Shown here: piece by piece, positions 47,256 to 58,080 of the stretch
Layout of the letters: every line of letters starts with the position of its first letter
Position numbering within the stretch: the first letter of the stretch is position 1
NCBI GenBank assembly: GCA_947683625.1
Contig: CANTUR010000009.1
Span: 1,935,501-1,999,500, forward strand
Length of the DNA: 64,000 bases
Direction of reading: 5' to 3'
DNA from: Mallotus nudiflorus
Lineage: Eukaryota > Streptophyta > Magnoliopsida > Malpighiales > Euphorbiaceae
Program-made: the position numbers and the translations under genes
The notes under the pieces: model-generated
Database searches by the model: none
The model's input: the letters and a program-made list of their open reading frames with translations, nothing else
Told to the model about the DNA's origin: nothing

Positions 47256-49379
47256 ATACCTTAAAGAAAATTTTAAGAATGTACTCATTGATGCATTTAA
47301 AAATAAATCCTAAAATGAGGACTCCCCACACAAAATATAAAAATTAGTAACCACAATTTGTGATAGAATCAACTCTTATGGATTACTATTAACACTTTAA
47401 AAATCCCAAAAGTTAGTTCTAAGTATTGGAAGATGTTTGTTCATTTCCTCTTCAACTTGAGTTTAATTTTTGAAATTAACAAGACTAAAATTTTTCTTAC
47501 TAGGTAAATATGGAAAATGTGGTCTAAGGTCGTATATATTCACTAGTTTTAAGAAGCTAATAGAAAATTTTCTACTATTATTGGGTGTATTATATTTAAT
47601 AACTAGATATACAATATAAAAATATATTTTTTATTTTTATTATTCAAATATAAAGTAGTTAAATTATATGTCACAAATTTTACGTAATAATAACGGAGAT
47701 GGATAAGAAAGAATCCACTTTATATATATACACACACGCACGCTGAAGCCTATATATAAGGAATTACTTTTCCAATGCTAATCATAGTGACCACGAAAGC
47801 AAATTTAGCTCCATCAGATTCACTCACTCAGCCCTTAGCTAAGCCACATGGACGATTTTCATTCCATATGGTTTTGTTAAGTTGGTGAAAGGCAAAAGCA
47901 AGGCAGCAACATTGAAAATGAGTGAGTACATATCTTCGGCTCGTGAGCACTAAAAGTTGGAAATTTACAGAAGAAGAGATAGAAGAACATGCGTATGCAT
48001 GATCCCCCCACCCGGCCTAGTCTGTGTCTGCCATGGAAGATAGGTGCGAAAGGTGTAGAGTATAGACCCTTTTTAGCCGCAATAATGATCTGAAAGGAGA
48101 AGGGTTTTGTGATGGTACGAACAAAAAAATAGTACAAACACGGGATCTGTTGTATTACATCAACATACTTATATATATATATATATATATATGTAATCTA
48201 ACAGCTAGCTGCTGCAGCTTCCGCATGAAAAATCTTCAGCTTTTGCTTTTAGACTTCTTCAACCCTTAACCTGACATATCATTACAGAAAACAGACTTCG
48301 ACTCACATGTCGTATATGTATATATATATATATATATTATCCTACACCTCTCCCCCCCCTCTCTCTCTCCCTCTCCCTCTCTTTAGCCCTACATTTACAC
48401 CGCCATGCATTTGCTGGTTGCACCTACTAGCTAGGCTGTTGCTATTGTTTTCAGAAAATTTTTATTTAATCCTGGCGTTTTACATCAACCACTAGGTTTG
48501 TATATATATATATAAAACGCATTATATTTTTATCGATTAAATATAAAATATTTAAAATATGTATTATTTATCAAACTAATATTTTTTAATCTAAAATTTT
48601 TATTTATCAGTATTTGAAATTAATTATATTCTAATTAATTTAGTTGGAAAAAATTATAAGAATGATAAAAAAAATTTTTAATTAACATTGTATATATTAT
48701 AATTTAAATCCTAGAATTTCTTTCCAAATATGAAGGACTGCTTAGGGTTATATCTTGCACGCAATAACTTTCTTTTTTTTAAAAAAAATATAATGGAAAA
48801 TAATATGTGTTGGTATAAATACTCAAATGCAGGTGGGGTTGGCCCGATTGATGCATTTCTTTATTGATTGTATATTTTAGTAACCAAATTTTATGATTAT
48901 TATACATCCACTTACTATATTTGATGTTTGTTTGTAACGTAACTATATAAAAATATAAGGCAGTTCTTTCATTTGAATTAAATAAAAATTAATTTTAAAT
49001 ATTAATAATAATAAAATATAAATTTTGTACTTCTAAGTTCAAAACTCTTCTTGAAGAAAAAAAATCATTAACTCGCTTTTTTGATGGCTAATTATTTGGC
49101 GTTTTACAGTTAATTGGATGTATTTTGTTGGGTACAACCTATTGGTTAAGGGGCAATGCAATATAGTGTACGTTTTTCTCCATTTTAATTAATTAATTCA
49201 TTTAATATTCTAAAAATTTATCCATAATCACTTATTATAAATCTGAAAGTGAATAAGAAAATTAACTATAATTTTTTTATAATTATCATAAAATATTTAA
49301 AATTTAACATTATTATTATTATTTTCTTCTAATTATTTTTTCTAAATAGTAAAAAATTATATTTAACTCATGGTGAATA
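47256..49379. other. AT-rich intergenic DNA with small repeats, no gene
   Basis: Contains a TA run at 48171-48191, a second at 48316-48336 and a pyrimidine tract (CT/CCCC) at 48342-48385. Around 47800-48300 base composition is more balanced, but the frames at 47877-48137 and 48307-48495 match nothing recognised. Confidence 0.45.
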
Positions 49380-49569
49380 TTTTCTTTTTGTGGACTGTAA
49401 ATAATATAAATATTTTAAAATAAATAATTAAATAATTTTAATAAATTAAAACTATAATTTAATTAAATATAAAAATAAGAACTTAAAATGTTATTGCAAT
49501 AATTTTATTTTATTATTTTTATTAAGAGTATATTTATATATTTTTAACAACAACAAGAACAACAACAAC

Positions 49570-49651
<82 letters not shown>

Positions 49652-50123
49652 GAATGAATAAAATAAAAAAATAGAATATAGTTGAAAAAAAGGATATTTA
49701 GTTAGAATAAAATACATTATTTTTGATAGAAAGAAAGAATAATGTTTTAAATATAATAGATTTAGAATGTTTTATATAGAATAGAATATGTGTATTATAA
49801 AAATAAGATTTTTTTTTAATATATATATTCTTATAGAAAAATCTTATAAATTTTAATGACTCACTAAATAAGACTTTAAGGGTGAATAATAAATTATGAA
49901 AATAGATACTTGTCAAATTTTGAATTAATAACCTTATAACTCAACATTTAATATATACTATTCGTGAATCCACGTTTTACATGACCTACAAATAATATAT
50001 ATTTTGAAATAATTAATTAAATAATTTTTTATTAAATCAAAATATAAATTAAACAAATATAAAAATTAGAACTTAAAAAGTTATAATACAATATTTTTAT
50101 TTTATTATTTTTTTATAGAGTAC

Positions 50124-50172
<49 letters not shown>

Positions 50173-50465
50173 GAAAAATAAAAAATAATAAAAATAGGAA
50201 TGTTTTAGTTAGAATAAAAGACATAATTGTTAATGAAAATGATGAGTAATATTTTAGAGATAATAAAATTAGAGTATTTTGTATAGAACATAATATGTAT
50301 ATTCCAAAATAAATTTTTTATATTTTTTAGAATAATATTATGAATTATAATAATACAATATATAAATTTTAAGTGTAAATACAATTATAAAGGGAAACAT
50401 TTATAAATTTTGAATAATAACTTTAAAATTTAAAATTTAAAATTTAATATATATAGATATCAATT
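49380..50465. repeat. AT-rich dispersed family, block 2, tandemly duplicated
   Basis: Two direct copies of about 500-600 bp (about 49390-49960 and 49985-50465) share ATTAAATAATTTTAATAAAT, AGAACTTAAAA, an (AAT)n array, TTTAGTTAGAATAAAA and a terminal part ending in a run like AACTCAACATTTAATATATA. The same family is present at 8640-9780. Non-coding. Confidence 0.65.
49568..49651. repeat. (AAT)n joined to (ATT)n, perfect trinucleotide palindrome
   Basis: About 14 AAT units run directly into about 14 ATT units, giving arms of roughly 40 bases that are fully complementary with almost no loop. The second copy of the block has only (AAT)n (50130-50171). Confidence 0.9.
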
Positions 50466-50589
50466 TTGATTGATTTGATGTATGATGCAAAATAAAATTA
50501 TTATATTTCTTTTTCATAGCTCATCTCATTTATGACTACACAAAACAAATAAAATTCCTATGGGCATTTAATCTCTCTTTCTTCTTTTC

Positions 50590-51142
50590 TCTTCTAACTT
50601 TTTAGTGAAATAGAGTTTCTTAAGGTGGTTTTAGCCATAAGTAAATGGCCAAAACCACCTCTTTTCTTCTACTTTGTTCTTGTTTTTTTCTTGAGTGTTA
50701 TAGATATATAATGAATTTTTAATTTGTAATTAATAGTACCTTCTCTCTATTGAGGTTTTAGTAGATAAGTTTTTGGTTGTATGAGTGTGAGAAATCAACC
50801 AATACCAAAACTAAGCAAGGAGTCTCCAAACATGATATTCAACTTTTTAACATAAGGAATGGCTGCAAGGAGTGTCATCCGAGTGCGATGTCTTCGGTCT
50901 GCAGATGGGTCTAGGTTATGTGTTAGTTTTGTACTTAATTTTGTTCTCATTTTATAATGTTAGTGGTTGCACATGTTGCAATTCCTTACAGGTTGGATGT
51001 TACAATTTTTTAGATCAACCATGATTTTGTCCTATGTTTATATTTGGGACTTCAAGCATATATCCTTGTATCCTTTCTGTGGATGTATTATCAGTTTCCT
51101 TAATAAAAGCAAGATTTCCCAAAATAATAATAATAATAATAA
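50590..51142 (+). mobile_element. Probable 5'-truncated LINE 3' region
   Basis: Non-AT-rich text ending CCTTAATAAAAGCAAGATTT CCC and an (AAT)n tail (51121-51141) fits a LINE 3'UTR with a simple-repeat tail. It contains the hairpin at 50624-50659. No ORF2 domain; the call is tentative. Confidence 0.4.
50624..50659. repeat. 15 bp hairpin
   Basis: GGTGGTTTTAGCCAT (50624-50638) pairs with ATGGCCAAAACCACC (50645-50659) with one A-C mismatch around a 6-base loop AAGTAA. Confidence 0.85.
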
Positions 51143-52166
51143 AATACCTCCCTTTTTTCCCCTCCCATACGGCTACTTTATTCTATTCACGCACATCCCA
51201 ACTCAACTGACAAAAAAATGTGAATTTGAAGTTAATATATAATTTTCTGTAAAAAAAAAAAAATCAAATTAATTAACTACATATGGCTAGATCGTTCTAC
51301 TATCCCATATTGGTGAAAGTGCAATCAATTGCTTAACAAATGATTAAATATGAATAATTTTATCTACAATTCTCTCACAATCAAATAACTGCTCAGTTGC
51401 TTGTGCTGCTTTGCCTAAAGGCCAAAGCTCTCGCAGGTATTCTGAAAGACTTATGATGGAGTTCCTCTTCCCTCTTCCCATCCCCATTTGTATTGGCAAA
51501 AAAAATATACATATAAATAAATGTTTTATCTACATATTGGTGACTTGTAAATTCAAGCATTTTCAAAAATGAAAAATGCATGCAGTGTGTTACAATATAT
51601 AAACATTTAGATAGGACAAAAAGAGTGTAGAAGAACATTTGAAGCAGCCAAAATGAATAAACAGAAAGATCCCTGCCTAGCTTTTCAAGAAAAATAACAA
51701 AAAAACTAGAACAATAACCTCATTTTTTGCACTATTAAGCTACTAATTGACCCAATTGCGCATTAACACTTTTTTTAAAAATTCCATTGGCAAGAACGAT
51801 AAAAAGAGGAAGAAAAAAAGAGTTTGGGAGCAATATATCTTAAAATCTTTCAGGTAACTAGAAGCTACTGAAAATTCTATTTTTCCAAATAATTAAAAAA
51901 ATTTACTCATAATTTAAAAAATATTGTAGTTTTTTTAAAATGTAAATTAAACCGAACGAAACCAACTTAATAATTGAAACAAACTGAAAAATGGCAAAGA
52001 TCACACCAAATGCTCATCCCCACATATAATCAACACCTAACCCTTACTATCGCATAAAAATAACCAGACCAAAGATGGGTATATGTCATGTTTTGTTTCC
52101 TAGCTAATGTATATGATCAATGAAAGGATATGTATAGCTATATAAGTAATACTAAAGAATGATTAA
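51143..52166. other. Intergenic and 3' flank of the FPF1-like gene
   Basis: No recognised gene. A short non-repetitive stretch at 51390-51500 reads on the minus strand as YLRELWPLGKAAQATEQLFD in one frame, possibly an exon relic, but it is unsupported. The FPF1-like 3'UTR would occupy the region just left of 52167. Confidence 0.4.
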
Positions 52167-52565
52167 TTAGCATTGATCTTTAGCTACAACGTCACGAACT
52201 TCGAAAAATGAACGATTCTTAACAACAATATCATACATATGAAAAGTCTTGAAGTTGGAGAAATGTATAGGTAGAGAAATGAGATGGGCAGAGTTATCAG
52301 ATTTATGGAATTGAATGAGGTTGTGCTGGTTGCAAGTATAGTAACGAGTCCAGCCGAGTTCGACCAGCCGTTGTTCGAGGTCGGTGTATGAGGTGATGAC
52401 TTGGTTTGTTGGGAGATAGACAAGAACCCTTGGTCGAGCGCCTGGTGCCGTGGCTGTGCCTGTGCCTGGTAAATTAGATGGCTCTTTTTGCTCAAAAGAT
52501 TCTTTTGTAGGGTTGGTTATCAAGCGTGCTACACCTTTCTTGTCAAATATCCATACACCTGACAT
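52167..52565 (-). CDS. Flowering-promoting factor 1-like protein, intact
   Basis: An intronless 132-residue ORF with the full FPF1 family signature. The N terminus MSGVWIFDKKGVARL (1-15) and NPTKESFE come first, then a variable Gly/Ala/Pro-rich insert (about 26-44). The conserved core follows: VLVYLPTNQVITSYTDLEQ, LGWTRYY, FHKSDNSAHLISLP. The C terminus has FHMYDIVVKNRSFFEVRD. Typical members are about 110 residues; the variable insert accounts for most of the extra length. The start is chosen because MSGVW is the family N terminus and a TATA box lies about 95 bp upstream. FPF1-type proteins are small cytosolic/nuclear proteins linked to flowering time and stem or root elongation; their biochemical mechanism is not settled. 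It is the only clearly functional protein gene in the window. Overlapping frames on both strands are shadows. Confidence 0.93.
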   Translation of the reverse strand: MSGVWIFDKKGVARLITNPTKESFEQKEPSNLPGTGTATAPGARPRVLVYLPTNQVITSYTDLEQRLVELGWTRYYTCNQHNLIQFHKSDNSAHLISLPIHFSNFKTFHMYDIVVKNRSFFEVRDVVAKDQC

Positions 52566-52658
52566 TGTTGATATGGAGAAAAATTCAAAGAAAGAGAGGA
52601 GAATTAGGGGCTCGAGTGATGAATATGGTGCAAGATATGTCTGTGTACATGTGCTTAG

Positions 52659-52666
52659 TATTTATA
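52659..52666 (-). promoter_or_regulatory. TATA box of the FPF1-like gene
   Basis: TATAAATA on the minus strand within CGCTATAAATACTAAG, 94 bases upstream of the ATG. This places transcription start near 52630 and gives a pyrimidine-rich 5'UTR of about 65 bases. Confidence 0.7.
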
Positions 52667-52701
52667 GCGGTGACGAAGAGTACCCTACCCAGTGTGACTA
52701 A

Positions 52702-54478
52702 CGAAGGTGTGAATAGTTAAATAGTAATTTATTTTTAAAATTTTTAAAATGTAGAGTTTAAATTTTTATTAATTTAAAAAGGAGTACTATTTTATATTGT
52801 ATATTTTATCGAAACTTAAATCATATGACCACACTATTAATTAAAAAAAATATTGAACTAATTTCTTTTTTAGCGGATCAAATAAATTAATAAGAGAAAA
52901 AATTTAACTAAGTAGTTAAATGACAAAAACTCCTATTATCCCATTAAAATTATGAATTTAATCATTCACTATTATTCTATGTTCAAAAATAATATATATA
53001 TATATATATATATATCTTAAATTTTTTACAAAATTCTTAACTATCAAATAATTAAATTTATAACAACATATTCACAAATTATATTTTTATTAATTAAGTG
53101 TAAAATACTAAAATAATTGTAAATGCCATCTTAGCATCAGTTTGTTTAGCTCAACCAAATGAATGAAAAGAATCCACCAAGATCCTATTAGATTTTAAAA
53201 AGTGTGTTCTAAATACTTCTAAGTTCTAATATAGGAAAAAAATTAAAAAGGTAAATAAAAATCTAAATTATTTTTTTACTAATTAAAAAATAGCGTTATT
53301 TAAAGGTCAGTATACCAAATGTAAATAAATAAATTTGTAAAATTATTTTGGACTAAAGTATCTTTAAGCTATTATAGTCAATTTTATCTCTTCTTAAAAT
53401 ATATACTTTCCAATTAAGAATTTAAGATTGTATAAAAACTTTTCTCAAACCAGTGGAAAGAAATTAATTAATTAATTTTTTTTTTAAACTTCTAAGCTCT
53501 AAAAGGATGTTTTGTTTTTCTATCTACTTTCATTACCCTAAACTGCACATTGTATTTTCTTTTAATATTAAATCATATCATCTAAATATTGAAGAATTCT
53601 ATAATATAGAACAATTTTTTACTTAAGATATAAACATTCAATTTCATGATGCTGTTAAAAGAGAAATTAATTGACATCTTAAAAAAAATTTATCATTTTG
53701 ACTACTCTTCTGCTTGCAATACATTTTTAAGGTGCAAGAACAAGCAAAAGCTTATCTGTTAGTTAGACCTAGGCTTAGCTTTTTTTTTTTTTGGAAAAGC
53801 TTGCATATGCCATGAGAAATTAAATAATTTTAAATTTAACTCATATTATTTATTTTTTGTGATAAATACATAAATAATGTATGAACATTTTTATTATTTT
53901 GGTGAATTTTTTTCTTTTACAATTAGTTGTCTAAATTTGCAAATTTTTTTCAAAATGTGTCTCTAATAGATTTACATGTTAAAATATTTAAATGTCTTAT
54001 TTTAAATTTTAAATTGACTGAAATGCCCTTTTTTATATTAGATTCATTTTTTATTTTTAAAAAATTATTTTCCACTTATATATATATATAAACTATTATT
54101 ATTAAAAAATAAAAATAAAATAACATATTAAATTTATTTTTAAATTTATCGAAAGACAAAAAAAATAAAATTTAACTAAAATAAAATAAATAAAATTTTA
54201 TTTATTATAATTAAAAAAATAAAATAAAATAAATTTTAATAAATAAAAATTATATTTTTTGACTATCTATAATTATAAACAGAGTGTGGGGAAATTTGAG
54301 CCCCAAGTCTTCTGTTAATACCACAGGTAATTGGCCATCATTCACACTCACCAACTCATCTCTTTTATTAAAATAAATAGAAATCGTCAATTGTATAATG
54401 AATTATTTAACCGCGAAGGCGACCCCAAAAAATTTTAATTTATCATCATAATACAGTTAAAAAAATTTCTTAAGAATA
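52702..54478. other. Upstream region of the FPF1-like gene, AT-rich
   Basis: No gene. A TA run lies at 52991-53014 and a T-run at 53780-53792. Any distal control sequences of the FPF1-like gene would be here, but none is recognisable by eye. Confidence 0.4.
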
Positions 54479-54550
54479 ACCGTCTTAGCTCAGCCGGTAG
54501 AGCGCATGGCGTTTAACCATGTGGTCGTGGTTCGATTTCCATAGACGGCG
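54479..54550 (+). pseudogene. tRNA-Lys(UUU) gene, probably a pseudogene
   Basis: A cloverleaf can be drawn. The acceptor is ACCGTCT/AGACGGC (first pair A-C mismatched). The D arm is GCTC-AGCCGGTA-GAGC. The anticodon stem CATGG/CCATG encloses loop CGTTTAA, giving anticodon UUU. The T arm is GTGG-TTCGATTT-CCAT. Three defects stand out: the near-invariant U33 is G, the T stem has lost one pair so the T loop is 8 bases, and pair 1-72 is unpaired. The A box and most of the B box (GGTTCGATTTC) remain, so RNA polymerase III could still recognise it. No intron. Confidence 0.75.
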
Positions 54551-54564
54551 AAAAAAAAAATAAT

Positions 54565-55400
54565 TTTAGAATTTTTTTTGTCAATTTAATTTTCATTATA
54601 TTGAAAATACTTTTGTTTACAAAGATTATTATTTTTTTTTTGTGAATATTAGTATTTATTGTTTGGATTTTATAATTTTTGTTAATTTAATTTTAATTAT
54701 TTTCAAAATAATTTTTATTTTCGAATATTATTATAATTTTTTCAATTTTGTAATTTTTTGTTAATTTAATTTTGATTATATTGAAAATAATTTTGTTTAC
54801 AAATATTATCATTGATCACTTGGAATTTCTGATATTTTTAATTTAATTTTTAATATGTTGAAAATAATTTTATTCATGAATATTATTATTTATTGTTTGG
54901 ATTGTGTAATTTTTTGTTAATTTAATTTTAATTATGTTGAAAATAATTCTTTATAATTATTATTATTATTAGTAATAGTAGTTAGATTTTGTAATTTAAT
55001 TTTATTATGTTGAAAATAATTTTGTTTACGAATATTGCTATTTACTGTTTGGATTTTGCTTCTTAAGACTTTTTTTTCTTAATTTGATTTTCATTATGTT
55101 GAAAATAATCCTATTTTAGCACATTACTATTATTGCTTGGATTTCAATTTTATTGTTAATTTAATTTTTATTAAAATAATTTTGTTTAGGATAACATTGT
55201 TTATTGTTTGGGTTTTGTTTCTTAATATTTTATTTTCTTAATTTAATTTTCATTATGTTGAACATAATGCTATTTACAAATATTATTATATATTGTTCGG
55301 TTTTCATTTTTAATTTTTCCTTATGCATTTATTTATAATGGACGCTAGGAATACTTTGATTTTCACTACGTTGAAAATAATTAATCCTGTTTAGGATTAC
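54565..55400 (+). repeat. AT-rich minisatellite, unit about 85-95 bp, about 9 copies
   Basis: Units repeat the order GTTAATTTAATTTTAATTAT, GTTGAAAATAATTTTGTTTA, CGAATATTATTATTTATTG, TTTGGATTTTGTAATTTT. Units are individually diverged and some are shortened. The array begins 15 bases after the tRNA-like gene and fades near 55400. Non-coding. Confidence 0.8.
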
Positions 55401-56040
55401 TATTACTACTACTAATTATTATTATTATTATTATTTGTTGATTCTATAAATTTGTTTCTGCAATGGTTTATGGACACTAAGATTCCGTGATTTTGTTGTG
55501 TTGTTTGTTTCTTCAAGATGGAAGATAATATTGGTCAAGAAAATGAACTTGACCAATATTATTTCTTTTTGTTTTTATTTTTTATTTAATAGATACATAT
55601 TTTTTATTTATTTGGAAATGGTTGAATCTTACTTCGTAGAGTAATTCTATCGATGTTTCTGCAATCGAACTAATTAAAAACTAGAGAGTCGATTTATAAC
55701 TAATCAAAATTATTGAGTAGAGTGTATGAATCACTGAACTACAAATTAAAAGAGATCAGTAAATGCAATTGAAGAATAACGATAAGAAATTTCATGATAG
55801 TGATAATTTATTTTGACACTTCTTTATTATACTTTTATTTATATTATCTTTTTATCAAGATATATCTTTAATCTTCAATAAACTTTTTTTTTCTTTTTTC
55901 TTTTTTCTTTTTTTATCATGGTGCAAAGGAATCCCTAGTTGTTTCCTTTATCCCTGCTCACCAGTGACGGCTTAAACATGTCAGCGTGATTGATGTAATC
56001 CATGACGGCTTAAACAGTATCTTTAATCTTTAGTCATATG
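55401..56040. other. Intergenic, no gene recognised
   Basis: Includes an (ATT)n run at 55416-55434, a self-complementary stretch around TTGGTCAAG (about 55530-55565: ATAATATTGGTCAAG and CTTGACCAATATTAT), and a T/C-rich stretch at 55885-55915. Confidence 0.45.
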
Positions 56041-56074
56041 TAGCAGTAGTCATCGACTCTCCTTCTTCAGTGGA

Positions 56075-57340
56075 GTCTCTGCCTTCAAATAAAGGAGGAT
56101 ATATAGCCATTAAGGTTGATGAACAATTGTACGAGCAATGTCTTTTGCTATGTAAGAATACTCTTATTGCTTATTTGATTTTATTAAAGGGTGAATAGTC
56201 ATGGAAGCTTGATGATTTGAAATAGAAGCTCACCACCATCTGGGGACTTTCCGCAACCTGGAAACTTATTTCTCTTGGTCGTGGTTATTACCATGTTATT
56301 TTGAATTCCAATACCGATAAGAATGCAGTATGGAGTAGAGGATCTTTAACGTTAAAACTTGTATTGCTTCATTTGTAGCATTGGACTGCTGATTTCGATC
56401 CTAAGGATTAAAAGTCCAATAATGCTCAAATTTGGGTACGATTTTACAGTTTGCCATAGGAATACTGGCTCCCCAAAATTCTGGCTTCAATTGCTAAGGG
56501 AATAGGAAATCCTTTCAAAATTGATAATGTAACTATTAATGGTGACTATGGACATTATGCTCGGGATTTAGTGGATGTGGATTTTATTAAAACTTTGCTT
56601 GTGGAAAGAGATGGGAAGTGAGAGTCTGCTACTTTTTTATACTATCTGCTCTAACATAGGACACAACTTTCATGATTGCAGAAATAAGCCAAAGATCATA
56701 TTTTTTCATCTATTAATGAACCCAAAAAAATATGGCAACAAAAAATGAAGCCTATTGTTTTGGTATGCAATTCTTTTGATCACCTATGATCTTTAAATGA
56801 TTATGCTCGTCCAACGAATTCAGGATAGGCGAAAACTTCTGTGATGGTTACTCCACTAGTTCATGTTGGTGTTGAAGTTGTAGACCAGGTTTAAGACACT
56901 CCTGTAATGGCTACACATAATGCTAGTTTAGCATATATGGATGCAGTTATCCATGCTGCTAAGACTAATGGAAACATTATGCAGGATTGTCATCAAGAGG
57001 ACGAGTCTTTGAAGCAACATGTTTCAAACGCTCTACAACGGATGAACGATGCTGCAGCCATTCTTAGAGATGCTGATAATGCAATAGAAACTGCTATTGT
57101 TGTTGGTTAACATACATTTAATTATGGGTCTGAGAAACAACTTATGGTTTCAGAGGACAGAGATAAAACTCATAATGCTTACAAAGCTATGTCTTGGGCA
57201 TACCAAGTGGAGCTTAAAGATGGTCAGTGGAATACTATTGCTAATCATAAAAAGAAATTTTTAAATAAAACTCAGGACCCTCAGCAGATAACTCTCCTTA
57301 AAAGAGCATCGAAGAAGCCACATAGACTCAATTTATGAAG
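56075..57340 (+). pseudogene. LINE ORF1-type DUF4283 protein, multiple stops
   Basis: A largely colinear plus-strand reading contains GGYIAIKVDEQLYEQCLLL, LTTIWGLSATWKLISLGRGY, YHVILNSNTDKNAVWSRGSL, NNAQIWVRFYSLP and KILASIAKGIGNPFKIDNVT followed by GDYGHYARDLVDVDF. This is the DUF4283 domain typical of plant LINE ORF1. Several stops replace probable Trp or Gln codons. The zinc-knuckle part is damaged (about 56640-56700). The C-terminal tail is open at 56907-57110 and 57144-57338 (YQVELKDGQWNTIANHKKKF). No ORF2 follows; a 3'UTR-like stretch with GAGGCTTTGGCCTTTTTAAT comes next. Confidence 0.8.
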
Positions 57341-57344
57341 AATT

Positions 57345-58080
57345 ATAGGTTTTGTTATTGCTTGCTTGAGGCTTTGGCCTTTTTAATTCTCGTATGTTTT
57401 GGAGCTTTTACTTTTTTGCTCTTCTGTATGACCTTCTATTTTTATATTAATATTATTTGGTTTGGATTTCAAAATCTTTATGATTTCTGACCTCCAAAAT
57501 TTTACTTAAAAAAAATAATTCTTTCTTTTTCCTAAAAAAATAACAATTCAATTCAAATATCTCATTAAATTTTTTTTGAACAAAATAAGTTAGCATATAT
57601 AAATTTATACTTCTATATATTTCTACCAATTATGATGAAATTTTCATATTTCACTTTTGATATAAAATATACAAACTTGAATAATTGATTTAAATACTAA
57701 TATATATTATTTAAAAATACATATATCTAGATATATAATTTAAAAATATCTGAGAAAATATATTTATATTCAAAATAAAATTAGAATAAGTTTAAGTGGA
57801 ATGTTATAAAATTATTTTTATGGAATTCTAAACATTAAAATAAAATTATTATTCTTTTGGTCAATAATTTTAATATATAAAGTTATTAAATAAAGAATAT
57901 TGTGTTTTAGTGTTTGAGATGTTATACTTTAAATTATTATGTTAGTATAGTTTTATATGTTTCAATTTATTTTGTTAAATTATTTTAAATGAAATATAAA
58001 AAAAAAAATTTTAAAAGATTACGAAGGCCACATCCAATGCTGTGGATAGGCCACATCAGCTTCTCTTTAGAATTGTAAAT
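57345..58080. other. LINE 3'UTR-like tail, then AT-rich DNA
   Basis: 57345-57510 probably belongs to the preceding LINE (ends near ACTTAAAAAAAATAATTC). Beyond it I see no feature. Confidence 0.4.

Noticed and set aside
47740..48500. Possible microRNA gene in the more balanced stretch
   Set aside because: No long self-complementary arms and none of the common conserved plant miRNA sequences was found by eye.
51393..51638. 81-residue minus-strand ORF downstream of the FPF1-like gene
   Set aside because: Only about 30 codons look protein-like, in a different frame, and no family or splice support was found.
52184..52701. Other ORFs overlapping the FPF1-like gene (minus 52184-52495; plus 52450-52701 and 52526-52720)
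   Set aside because: Shadow frames; only 52167-52565 matches the FPF1 family.
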